Source: Aminipila sp047974845 (lineage in GTDB: Bacteria; Bacillota; Clostridia; Peptostreptococcales; Anaerovoracaceae). From it: a DNA stretch of 56,412 nt. The translations under genes were made by a program, and so were the position numbers. Below are positions 7,165 to 15,666 of the stretch, piece after piece. The notes under the pieces were generated by a model. That model saw only the letters and a program-made list of their open reading frames with translations. It was not told where the DNA came from and did not search any database. The stretch's first letter is position 1. Each line of letters starts with the position of its first letter. The stretch is taken from the NCBI GenBank assembly GCA_047974845.1, contig JBKECQ010000030.1, positions 1 through 56,412 of the forward strand. Reading direction: 5' to 3'.

Positions 7165-7889
7165 TGAATTTAAAAATCAAGCAATGGATATACGAGCATA
7201 TAATTCGTATTTTTAGGAAAAGAAAAATGTCTGAGGCGGATGATATTTTTTATATTGGAGGAAGCGAAGTTTTACCACCTCCTCTCAATCCTGAGGAAGA
7301 AAAAGAATTATTGGAGTCATTTGCTGAAGGAAATGAAGATGCCAGGGCTATTCTGATAGAGAGAAATCTTAGATTAGTTGTTTACATAGCAAAAAAATTT
7401 GAAGGCTCAAAAATAAATATAGAAGATCTTATTTCAATTGGAACTATTGGATTGATAAAGGCAGTAAATACTTTTAACTCTGATAAAAATATTAAGCTTG
7501 CCACCTATGCCTCCAGATGCATAGAAAATGAAATTTTGATGTATATAAGAAGAAACAATAAGATAAAAAGTGAAGTCTCTTTTGACGAACCTTTAAATGT
7601 GGATTGGGATGGAAACGAACTTCTTTTATCCGATATTTTAGGAACTGATAATGATGTGGTATATGGGCATATTGAAGAAGAAGTGAACAGAAAGCTTTTA
7701 ATATATGCACTTAAGAAATTGAACAATAGAGAAAAACAAATTATGGAAATGAGATTTGGACTTATAAGCGGTAGGGAAATGACTCAAAAGGAAGTTGCAG
7801 ATAAAATGGGTATTTCACAATCATACATATCTAGATTGGAGAAAAAGATTATAACTAGACTTAGGAGGGAAATCAAAAAACTAGGATAA
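7164..7889 (+). CDS. sigE: RNA polymerase sporulation sigma factor SigE (pro-form)
   Basis: 241 residues. The N-terminal 30 or so residues form a basic amphipathic pro-sequence, and the processing region YIGGSEVLPPPL matches the conserved SpoIIGA cleavage site. Regions 2 (NLRLVVYIAKKFEG...LISIGTIGLIKAVNTF) and 4 (EVADKMGISQSYISRLEKKI) are complete. SigE directs early mother-cell transcription. I chose ATG 7164, which overlaps the spoIIGA stop; GTG 7161 is also possible. In related genomes sigG usually follows directly; here gltB-gltD intervenes. Confidence 0.96.
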   Translation: MNLKIKQWIYEHIIRIFRKRKMSEADDIFYIGGSEVLPPPLNPEEEKELLESFAEGNEDARAILIERNLRLVVYIAKKFEGSKINIEDLISIGTIGLIKAVNTFNSDKNIKLATYASRCIENEILMYIRRNNKIKSEVSFDEPLNVDWDGNELLLSDILGTDNDVVYGHIEEEVNRKLLIYALKKLNNREKQIMEMRFGLISGREMTQKEVADKMGISQSYISRLEKKIITRLRREIKKLG

Positions 7890-7922
7890 TAAATTTATTT
7901 TTATATAGATTTTAGTTTAATT

Positions 7923-7996
7923 CTGCCTTAAAATAATGGTTTATTGTATATTAAAACTTTTATGCAATCAAAACTATTATATTAAGGCAGTTTTCT
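7923..7996 (+). terminator. Long-stem terminator after sigE
   Basis: CTGCCTTAA (7923-7931) pairs with TTAAGGCAG (7982-7990); the stem can be extended to about 20 bp with one mismatch and one G-U and is followed by TTTTCTATTT. The 3' arm is also the start of the tandem repeat at 7987. Confidence 0.6.
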
Positions 7997-8280
7997 ATTT
8001 AGTAAAAGTATTAATAAATAATGCAAAAGCAGTTTTCTATTTAGTAAAAGTATTAATAAAGAATGCAAAGCAGTTTTCTATTTAGTAAAAAGCATTTATT
8101 TATATTAGTAAATGCAATTTTTGATATTTACAAAAGTATTTTTTTATACTTACTAAGAGTATTTTTAATATTTGCAAAAAAATTTTTAATACTTATAAGA
8201 GTACTTATTAATTATGTAAAAAATAGTTTTCAATTTTGCAAAAGTATATATTTTATATAAAATACTAAATTTGTTAGCAA
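7987..8280 (+). repeat. Tandem repeat of the sigE terminator tail plus AT-rich tract
   Basis: Units of 42 bp (7987-8028) and 41 bp (8029-8069) and a partial third copy (8070-8090) each begin GCAGTTTTCTATTTAG. From 8091 to about 8280 the sequence continues as degenerate units around AGTATTTTTAATA. An open frame at 8063-8260 would encode a hydrophobic, low-complexity peptide; it lacks a proper ribosome site and is a by-product of the repeats. No gene is seen between sigE and gltB. Confidence 0.75.
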
Positions 8281-8292
8281 AAACAAAAAAAG

Positions 8293-8321
8293 TTGACTTT
8301 ATTGATGTTTTATTATAAAAT
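8293..8321 (+). promoter_or_regulatory. Sigma-A promoter of gltB-gltD
   Basis: TTGACT (8293-8298), 17-bp spacer, TAAAAT (8316-8321), 86 bp before the gltB start. No T-box, riboswitch or clear attenuator was seen in the leader. Confidence 0.7.
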
Positions 8322-8406
8322 AATGCAAGAGTTTTTGGAATTGTCTGAAAATATTTGGTAATCATAATATGATTTGATTATATAACTAGAAATAAGGAGG
8401 ATACAT

Positions 8407-11400
8407 ATGAATGAAGCAGAGCAGAAAAATAAGATAGGGAGTTTATATGACAATAGTTTTGAACACGACAATTGTGGTATAGGTGCCGTAATAAACATAA
8501 ATGGTATTAAGTCCCATAAGAATGTAGAAAATGCATTAACAATAGTAGAAAGACTGGAACATAGAGCAGGAAAAGATGCATCTGGAGAAACAGGGGATGG
8601 AGTTGGAATTTTAACTCAAATCCCCCATAGCTTTTTTGTTAAGCGAGAAAAAGAGTTAAAGTTACCTATAAACGGTGACTTTGCAGTGGGAATGTTTTTT
8701 CTCCCACAGGAAGAACTAAAAAGAAATCAAATTAAAAAAAGATTTGAAATCATAGTAGAAAAAGAAGGGCTAATCTTCTTAGGATGGAGAGAAGTTCCTA
8801 CCTGTGACAATATACTAGGCAGTAAGGCCTTAAAATGTAAACCGGCAATATTTCAACCATTTATCGGAAGACCTAGAAATATCAAGCCCGGTCTGGAATT
8901 TGATAGAAAACTATACGTGGCAAGACGAATCTTTGAAAACAGCGGTGATAGTGAATCTGAGGATACATATGTATGCTCACTATCCAGCAGAACCATAGTG
9001 TATAAGGGTATGTTTTTAGTAAATCAGCTTAGATTGTTCTACAAAGATTTGCAAGAGCATGACTATATTTCTGCAATATCAATAGTTCATTCTCGTTTTT
9101 CAACAAACACCATGCCTTCTTGGGAAAAGGCACATCCAAATAGGTATATTGTTCACAATGGTGAAATTAATACTATAAGAGGAAATGTAAACAAAATGCT
9201 ATCAAGAGAAGAAAACATGGATTCAGAAGAATGGGGGCAAGATTTTTATAAGGTCTTACCTGCGGTACCAAAATGGGGCTCTGACTCTGCAATGTTGGAC
9301 AATACCTTAGAGTTTTTATATATGTCAGGAATGGATCTTCCAAAAGCAGTGATGTTATGTATACCGGAACCATGGTGCAATGACCGAAATATGAGTCAAA
9401 AGAAGAAGGACTTCTACCTATATCATGGAACTATGATGGAACCTTGGGATGGGCCTGCATCTATAGTGTTTAGTGATGGCGACTTAGTTGGCGCTATATT
9501 AGATAGAAATGGGCTTCGTCCATCAAGATACTATATTACAAAGGACGGAAACCTTATTTTATCTTCTGAAGTAGGGGTTTTAGATATACCTGCGGAGGAC
9601 ATATTAGTAAAGGAAAGACTAAGACCGGGGAAGATGTTGCTTGTGGATACAAAAGCAGGTCGGTTGATAAACGATGATGAAGTAAAAAATCAGTATGTGG
9701 ACAGTCATCCATATGGAGAATGGGTAGAAAATAATCTTGTGCATCTAAAGGAACTGCAAATTCCTAATTTAAGGGTACCTGTATATAAGAACGTAGACCT
9801 TTTACGTATGCAGAAAGTATTTGGCTATTCATATGAAGATGTGATGGATTATTTAAGACCTATGGCGTTAAATGGTGTTGAACCTATTATTGCCATGGGA
9901 GCAGACACCCCATTGGCTATGCTATCTGAACAAAAGCCTATTTTATTTAACTATTTTAAACAGCTGTTTGCACAGGTAACAAACCCTCCTATAGACGCTA
10001 TAAGAGAAGAAATAGTGACATCAACCTATAGCTATTTAGGTAAAGACGGAAACCTTTTATGCGATAAGCCTGAAAACTGTAGATTATTATCCGTAAGGAA
10101 TCCAATATTATCAAATACAGATTTGATGAAAATAAAAAATATAAGGTTAGATGGTCTAAAGGTGTCTCAGGTCTCTATAAATTACTATAAAGGCACTTCA
10201 CTGGAGAAAGCTATAGAAAATGTATTTATTCAGCTTGACAGAGAACTTAGAGCAGGTGCAAATATAATAATACTATCCGATAGAGATGTAGACGAATATA
10301 AAGTTCCAATACCTTCACTCCTAGCAGTTTCCGCAGTTCAGCAGTATTTGGTTCGCACTAGAAAAAGAATGTCCTTATCAATAATATTGGAAAGCGGAGA
10401 GCCAAGAGAAGTGCATCATTTTGCAACGTTACTTGGATATGGTGCCAGCGCAATAAATCCCTATTTAGCTCAAGATACAATCAAGCAAATGATTGAGGAT
10501 AACTTACTTGAAAAGGATTATTATGCTGCGGTAAATGATTATACTGAGGGAGTACTTCATGGCATTATTAAAATAGCTTCCAAAATGGGAATATCTACTA
10601 TTCAATCATATCAAGGGGCTCAAATCTTTGAAGCTGTTGGAATCAGCAAAGAAGTAATAGATAAATATTTTACAAGTACAGTGAGCAGAGTTGGTGGGAT
10701 AAAGCTAAAGGATATAGAACTTGAAGTAAACCAAAGACATTCCGTGGCGTTTGATCCATTGGGATTAAATAGTGACTGCGAGCTTGACAGCAACGGTGAA
10801 CATAGATTCAGGACAGGAAAGGAAGAACACCTATATAATCCTAAAACTATACACTTATTGCAGACTGCTGTAAAAAAGGATGATTATACGCTGTTTAAAC
10901 AATATAGTGAATTGATTAATAAGGAAATGGGAGCAAGTCATTTAAGAAGTCTCATAGATTTTGATTATAAGAATAGCGAAATATCTATTGATGAAGTTGA
11001 AAGTGTGGAGTCAATAGTGAAAAGATTTAAGACGGGTGCTATGTCTTATGGCTCAATCTCAAAAGAAGCACATCAAACCATGGCAGAAGCTATGAACAGG
11101 ATTAACGGAAAGTCAAATAGTGGCGAAGGCGGTGAAGAGCCTGAGCGAATGCAGATTGGACAAGACGGAGTAAACAGATGCAGTAAAATTAAACAAATCG
11201 CTTCGGGCAGGTTTGGGGTTACATCAGAGTATTTAGTAAGTGCAGAAGAAATACAGATTAAGCTTGCACAGGGAGCGAAACCGGGTGAGGGTGGACAACT
11301 ACCGGCAGACAAGGTTTACCCTTGGATTGCAAAAACAAGACATAGTACTACCGGTGTAGGGCTTATATCACCACCCCCACACCACGATATTTATTCTATA

Positions 11401-12966
11401 GAAGACTTGGCACAGCTGATTTATGACTGTAAATGCGCTAATACTGCCGCAAGGGTATCCGTTAAACTGGTATCTGAAGCAGGAGTGGGAACTATCGCTG
11501 CCGGAGTTGCAAAAGCAGGGGGTCAAGTTATATTAATATCAGGATATGATGGCGGAACTGGAGCAGCTCCAAAGAACTCCGTTTATCATGCAGGATTGCC
11601 GTGGGAGCTAGGCCTTGCAGAAGCTCATCAAACATTACTGATGAATGGCTTGAGAAGCAGGGTTGTTCTTGAGACGGACGGCAAGCTCATGAGCGGAAGA
11701 GAGGTAGCAATTGCGGCATTACTTGGAGCAGAAGAATTTGGCTTTGCAACAGGTCCACTAGTGTCTATGGGCTGTGTGATGATGAGAGTTTGTCATTTGG
11801 ACACGTGTCCGGTGGGTATTGCCACTCAAAACCCTGAGTTGAGAAAGAGATTTTCAGGAAAACCAGAATACGTAATAAATTTCATGAAATTTATTGCCCA
11901 GGAACTAAGAGAATATATGGCTAAATTGGGATTTAAAACCATAGATGAAATGGTAGGAAGATCTGATATGCTTAAAGTCAAAGCTTCAAAGCATACGGAA
12001 AATGGAGTAGTTGATGTTACAACTATCATAAATAATGGTTTCGATAAAAAGCAATCCAACTGCACATATAGAAAAGAGCACGGGTATGATTTTAAGATAG
12101 ACGAAACAAAGGATATTACACAGCTATATGAAAACTTAAAAGAAGCCATTGAAAAGGGAGAAAGCAAGACTGTTAAGATTTCCGTTGACAATCAAGACAG
12201 AACCTTTGGAACTATATTAGGCTCTATTTTAACAAAGAAGTTTGGAAGCACTCTAAATGAAGATACTTATAGAGTTAAGTGTAAAGGTTATGGTGGACAA
12301 AGCTTTGGCGCATTTATACCAAAAGGATTAACTTTAGAACTTGAAGGAGATAGCAACGATTATATTGGAAAAGGTTTATCCGGAGGTAAAATAGTAGTAT
12401 ATCCAAATAAAAAGTCAACCTTTAAGCCAGAAAATAATATTATTATAGGCAATGTAGCCTTTTATGGAGCTACATCCGGAAAAGCATTTATAAACGGAGT
12501 GGCCGGAGAAAGGTTCTGCGTTAGAAACTCAGGTGCTGAAGCCGTTGTTGAAGGCGTTGGAGATCACGGACTGGAATATATGACCGGCGGAAAGGTAGTG
12601 ATTTTAGGAGATGTAGGAAATAACTTTGCGGCAGGAATGTCAGGAGGAATAGCCTATGTCCTTGATGAAAATGGTGACCTTTATTCAAAACTGAATAAGG
12701 AAGACATTTGTATGAATACTGTATCAAAGAGTGAGGACATATTTGAATTGAATCAACTTATATCGGAGCATCTTAAGGAAACCGGATCGGTTAAAGGGAA
12801 AATAATATTAAAAGAATTTGCAAAATATCTACCAATGTTCAAAAAAATAATTCCTTATGATTATAAAGTAGTCCTTGAACTAATCAATAAGTATGAAGAA
12901 ATGGGGTTGGATAAGGAAAATGCACAAATAAAAGCTTTTTATGAAATCAAAGGAGGTATAAATTAA
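8407..12966 (+). CDS. gltB: Glutamate synthase (NADPH), large subunit
   Basis: 1519 residues, the full length of the alpha subunit. It makes glutamate from glutamine and 2-oxoglutarate. Order: short propeptide, then the N-terminal nucleophile amidotransferase starting at Cys23 (DNCGIGAV), the central linker domain, the FMN-binding synthase barrel (about 800-1190; NSGEGGE, KPGEGGQLP, DGGTGAAP), and the C-terminal GXGXG beta-helix. The 3Fe-4S cysteines are visible as C-x5-C-x4-C in MGCVMMRVCHLDTCPVG. Strong Shine-Dalgarno AAGGAGG. The stop overlaps the start of gltD. Called gltA in Bacillus nomenclature. It interrupts the usual sigE-sigG neighbourhood. Confidence 0.97.
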   Translation: MNEAEQKNKIGSLYDNSFEHDNCGIGAVININGIKSHKNVENALTIVERLEHRAGKDASGETGDGVGILTQIPHSFFVKREKELKLPINGDFAVGMFFLPQEELKRNQIKKRFEIIVEKEGLIFLGWREVPTCDNILGSKALKCKPAIFQPFIGRPRNIKPGLEFDRKLYVARRIFENSGDSESEDTYVCSLSSRTIVYKGMFLVNQLRLFYKDLQEHDYISAISIVHSRFSTNTMPSWEKAHPNRYIVHNGEINTIRGNVNKMLSREENMDSEEWGQDFYKVLPAVPKWGSDSAMLDNTLEFLYMSGMDLPKAVMLCIPEPWCNDRNMSQKKKDFYLYHGTMMEPWDGPASIVFSDGDLVGAILDRNGLRPSRYYITKDGNLILSSEVGVLDIPAEDILVKERLRPGKMLLVDTKAGRLINDDEVKNQYVDSHPYGEWVENNLVHLKELQIPNLRVPVYKNVDLLRMQKVFGYSYEDVMDYLRPMALNGVEPIIAMGADTPLAMLSEQKPILFNYFKQLFAQVTNPPIDAIREEIVTSTYSYLGKDGNLLCDKPENCRLLSVRNPILSNTDLMKIKNIRLDGLKVSQVSINYYKGTSLEKAIENVFIQLDRELRAGANIIILSDRDVDEYKVPIPSLLAVSAVQQYLVRTRKRMSLSIILESGEPREVHHFATLLGYGASAINPYLAQDTIKQMIEDNLLEKDYYAAVNDYTEGVLHGIIKIASKMGISTIQSYQGAQIFEAVGISKEVIDKYFTSTVSRVGGIKLKDIELEVNQRHSVAFDPLGLNSDCELDSNGEHRFRTGKEEHLYNPKTIHLLQTAVKKDDYTLFKQYSELINKEMGASHLRSLIDFDYKNSEISIDEVESVESIVKRFKTGAMSYGSISKEAHQTMAEAMNRINGKSNSGEGGEEPERMQIGQDGVNRCSKIKQIASGRFGVTSEYLVSAEEIQIKLAQGAKPGEGGQLPADKVYPWIAKTRHSTTGVGLISPPPHHDIYSIEDLAQLIYDCKCANTAARVSVKLVSEAGVGTIAAGVAKAGGQVILISGYDGGTGAAPKNSVYHAGLPWELGLAEAHQTLLMNGLRSRVVLETDGKLMSGREVAIAALLGAEEFGFATGPLVSMGCVMMRVCHLDTCPVGIATQNPELRKRFSGKPEYVINFMKFIAQELREYMAKLGFKTIDEMVGRSDMLKVKASKHTENGVVDVTTIINNGFDKKQSNCTYRKEHGYDFKIDETKDITQLYENLKEAIEKGESKTVKISVDNQDRTFGTILGSILTKKFGSTLNEDTYRVKCKGYGGQSFGAFIPKGLTLELEGDSNDYIGKGLSGGKIVVYPNKKSTFKPENNIIIGNVAFYGATSGKAFINGVAGERFCVRNSGAEAVVEGVGDHGLEYMTGGKVVILGDVGNNFAAGMSGGIAYVLDENGDLYSKLNKEDICMNTVSKSEDIFELNQLISEHLKETGSVKGKIILKEFAKYLPMFKKIIPYDYKVVLELINKYEEMGLDKENAQIKAFYEIKGGIN

Positions 12967-14462
12967 TGGGAATGCAGGAAGGATTTTTAAAATACAAAAG
13001 ACATACCAGTGAAGCTATAAAACCAAAGGAAAGAATAAAAAACTTCAATGAATTCCATATATCTCTTTCAGAGGCAGAGCAAAAAGAGCAGGCGGCACGT
13101 TGTATGGAGTGTGGAGTACCGTTTTGTCAATCCGGCATGGATATTGGGGGCATGGTGTCTGGATGTCCACTAAATAACTTGATACCGGAATGGAATGATT
13201 TAGTGTTTAGAGGGAACTATGAGGCGGCTTTAAAGAGACTATTAAAGAAAAATAATTTTCCGGAATTTACCTCAAGGGTTTGTCCTGCTCTATGTGAAAA
13301 AGCCTGCACCTGCTCATTAAATGGTGACAGTGTAACTATAAAAGAAAATGAAATGGCAATTATTGAAAAAGCTTTTGATAACCAGCTAATAAAACCTAAA
13401 GCGGTAAAATACAGAACAGGTAAAAAGATTGCAATTATAGGCTCAGGACCCTCAGGACTTGCTGCCGCAGACCAACTTAATTTTAGGGGGCATCATATTA
13501 CTATTTTTGAAAAGGATGATAGAGCAGGCGGATTGCTTATGTATGGAATACCAAATATGAAGCTTGAAAAAACTGTAATTGAACGCAGAACAAAGCTTAT
13601 GATTTCAGAAGGAATTCAATTTAAATTCAATGAAAATATTAATACAAAGGCACAGGCAAAGAAAATTTTAAATGAATTTGATGCGGTAATATTGTGTTGC
13701 GGTGCCTCACAACCAAGAGACATTAATGCTCCCGGCAGAGAATGCAAAAATATTTATTTTGCAGTTGATTTTCTTACATCAACAACAAAATCACTTTTAG
13801 ATAATTATATGGAAGATGGGACATATATATCAGCTAAAGGAAAAAATGTCTTGGTAATAGGGGGAGGGGACACCGGTAATGACTGTGTGGGTACATCAAT
13901 CCGACATGGTGCGAAATCTGTTGTCCAATTAGAAATTATGCCTAAGTCTGCGGAGGAAAGAAGAGAGAATAATCCATGGCCAATGTGGCCCTTAGTCTTA
14001 AAGACCGATTACGGGCAGGAAGAGGCAATTGAGATTTTTGGTAAAGATCCAAGAATGTATCAAACCACAGTTAAGGAGTTTATTTGTGATAAAAAAGGCA
14101 ATGTAATTAAAGCAGTGTTGGTAAAAATAGAAACTAAAATTGACGCCAAGACAGGAAAGACCTCATCAAAAGAGGTGTTAAATTCTGAAGAAACCATTGA
14201 GGTTGATATGGTTTTAATCGCGGCCGGCTTTTTAGGATGTTCAAAAGATATTGCGGAAGCCTTTGATGTGAGCATTGATAAAAGGGGAAATATTTTAACG
14301 GAAAATGCCGTAGATAATTTACATCAAACCTCTGCAAAAAAAGTATTTGCGGCGGGAGATATGAGAAGAGGTCAGTCTTTAGTAGTATGGGCCATAAAAG
14401 AGGGAAGAGAAGTAGCTAAGCAAGTAGATAAGTTTTTAATGGGATATACAAACTTAGCATAA
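12966..14462 (+). CDS. gltD: Glutamate synthase (NADPH), small subunit
   Basis: 498 residues. This beta subunit passes electrons from NADPH through FAD and two 4Fe-4S clusters to the large subunit. The N-terminal cysteine-rich region (CMECGVPFCQ ... CPALCEKACTC) holds the cluster ligands; the FAD-binding GSGPSG motif follows near residue 158 and the NADPH-binding GGGDTG motif near residue 300. Its ATG overlaps the gltB stop (TAATG) and is preceded by AAAGGAGG, so the subunits are translationally coupled in equal amounts. Confidence 0.96.
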   Translation: MGMQEGFLKYKRHTSEAIKPKERIKNFNEFHISLSEAEQKEQAARCMECGVPFCQSGMDIGGMVSGCPLNNLIPEWNDLVFRGNYEAALKRLLKKNNFPEFTSRVCPALCEKACTCSLNGDSVTIKENEMAIIEKAFDNQLIKPKAVKYRTGKKIAIIGSGPSGLAAADQLNFRGHHITIFEKDDRAGGLLMYGIPNMKLEKTVIERRTKLMISEGIQFKFNENINTKAQAKKILNEFDAVILCCGASQPRDINAPGRECKNIYFAVDFLTSTTKSLLDNYMEDGTYISAKGKNVLVIGGGDTGNDCVGTSIRHGAKSVVQLEIMPKSAEERRENNPWPMWPLVLKTDYGQEEAIEIFGKDPRMYQTTVKEFICDKKGNVIKAVLVKIETKIDAKTGKTSSKEVLNSEETIEVDMVLIAAGFLGCSKDIAEAFDVSIDKRGNILTENAVDNLHQTSAKKVFAAGDMRRGQSLVVWAIKEGREVAKQVDKFLMGYTNLA

Positions 14463-14490
14463 AAAGCAGGAAAATGTTGCAATTGTTAGG

Positions 14491-14510
14491 CTAGAAGAAA
14501 TTTCTTCTAG
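14491..14510. other. Perfect 20-bp palindrome downstream of gltD
   Basis: CTAGAAGAAATTTCTTCTAG is self-complementary over 20 bp. It lies 29 bp after the gltD stop, where a terminator would be expected, but no T tract follows on either strand. It may be a weak terminator stem, an mRNA-end stabiliser or an operator; the sequence does not decide. Confidence 0.5.
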
Positions 14511-14547
14511 TGATAACAAAAAAAGATAAAAATTTATAGCTCATTTT

Positions 14548-14577
14548 GTATAATATAACCTTATTTTGCACATAAAT
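14548..14577 (+). promoter_or_regulatory. Sigma-F/sigma-G-type promoter upstream of sigG
   Basis: GTATA (14548-14552), an 18-bp spacer and CATAAAT (14571-14577) approximate the forespore consensus (GHATR, about 18 bp, CATWHTA). Known biology: sigG is transcribed by sigma-F and then sigma-G. One position of the -10 deviates. Confidence 0.5.
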
Positions 14578-14589
14578 ATTATAGGTCGC

Positions 14590-14615
14590 AGTTAGCTCTA
14601 TTTTTAGAGTTAACT
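14590..14615 (+). promoter_or_regulatory. Hairpin in the sigG 5' leader
   Basis: AGTTAGCTCT (14590-14599) and AGAGTTAACT (14606-14615) form a ten-pair stem with one G-U and a six-base loop, about 30 nt before the Shine-Dalgarno CGGAGGG (14645-14651). A translation-limiting leader hairpin is known for Bacillus subtilis sigG; here the stem does not itself cover the ribosome site. Confidence 0.45.
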
Positions 14616-14660
14616 TGGTTGCTAAAGGGGAGCAAGCAGGGATTCGGAGGGACCTTATTT

Positions 14661-15461
14661 ATGGCGAACAAAGTTGAAATCTGCGGAGTAAATACAGCAA
14701 AACTGCCGGTTTATAAAGACGCGGAAATGATGAGAATGATAGAGGCAATCAAAGGGGGAGATAAAGAGGTTAGAGAAGAATTCATACGGGGAAACCTCAG
14801 ATTAGTATTAAGCGTAATACAGAGGTTTAACAATCGTGGTGAAAATCCCGATGACTTATTTCAAGTGGGTTGCATTGGACTTATTAAAGCTTTAGAGAAT
14901 TTTGATACTAAACATGAAGTTAAATTTTCTACGTATGCCGTACCGATGATTATAGGGGAGATTAGGAGATACCTTAGAGATAATAATCAAATAAGAGTAT
15001 CGAGATCTATCAGAGATACAGCGTATAAAGCATTACAAGCTAGAGAAAGATTATCTATTAAGTTGCAAAGAGAACCTACAGTTGCTGAGATTGCAAAAGA
15101 AATTGAAATGGAGAGGGCAGATGTGGTACTGGCACTGGAATCTATTCAGGAGCCCATTTCTCTATTTGAACCGGTTTTTCATGATGATGGTGATGCTATA
15201 TACGTAATGGATCAAGTCAAGGATACGAAGAATACCGACGTAAAATGGATTGAGAATCTATCACTTTCAGAAGCAATGAAAAAGCTTTCGCCTAGAGAAC
15301 GACATATTTTGACCATGAGATTTTTTGAAGGAAAGACTCAGATGGAAGTAGCAGATGAAATCTCCATCAGTCAGGCACAAGTTAGTAGGCTTGAAAAGAA
15401 TGCTCTTAAATATATGAGAAAATATGTTTATAAGAGATTACTGAAATGCATATACATTTAA
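14661..15461 (+). CDS. sigG: RNA polymerase sporulation sigma factor SigG
   Basis: 266 residues. Late forespore sigma factor. The signature N-terminus NKVEICGVNTAKLPVY is present, followed by region 2 (RLVLSVIQRFNNRGENPDDLFQ), region 3 and region 4 (MEVADEISISQAQVSRLEKNALK). The start is ATG 14661, nine bases after CGGAGGG; a TTG at 14619 would add 14 unconserved residues overlapping the ribosome site. A forespore-type promoter and hairpin precede it. It is separated from sigE by glutamate synthase. Confidence 0.96.
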   Translation: MANKVEICGVNTAKLPVYKDAEMMRMIEAIKGGDKEVREEFIRGNLRLVLSVIQRFNNRGENPDDLFQVGCIGLIKALENFDTKHEVKFSTYAVPMIIGEIRRYLRDNNQIRVSRSIRDTAYKALQARERLSIKLQREPTVAEIAKEIEMERADVVLALESIQEPISLFEPVFHDDGDAIYVMDQVKDTKNTDVKWIENLSLSEAMKKLSPRERHILTMRFFEGKTQMEVADEISISQAQVSRLEKNALKYMRKYVYKRLLKCIYI

Positions 15462-15540
15462 ATGGATTTAATGTCATGGCATTTAATATTAAGCTGTAGA
15501 AATTATGTGTAAACTGTGAAGGGAATATGAAATTTGACTT

Positions 15541-15566
15541 AGCTCGGTTGTTATACCGAGCTTTTC
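15541..15566 (+). terminator. Intrinsic terminator after sigG
   Basis: AGCTCGG (15541-15547) pairs with CCGAGCT (15556-15562), followed by TTTT. Confidence 0.75.
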
Positions 15567-15666
15567 CATTAAAAGGGCTTTTAATTTGTATTTGTATGTA
15601 ATATAATTACATGATGTAGACTGCATTTTGTAGTCATTATTGAAAAGTAAGAAAGGCATGGATGAA

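Noticed and set aside
7987..8090. CRISPR-like array
   Set aside because: Repeat units are directly adjacent with no unique spacers, differ in length and derive from the terminator tail; no cas genes are present.
8063..8260. 65-codon open frame encoding a hydrophobic peptide
   Set aside because: It lies wholly in the AT-rich repeat tract after sigE, has no convincing ribosome site, and its amino-acid pattern follows from the repeat unit.
14491..14510. Terminator call for the palindrome after gltD
   Set aside because: The stem is perfect, but there is no T tract on either strand, so it is listed only as a palindrome.
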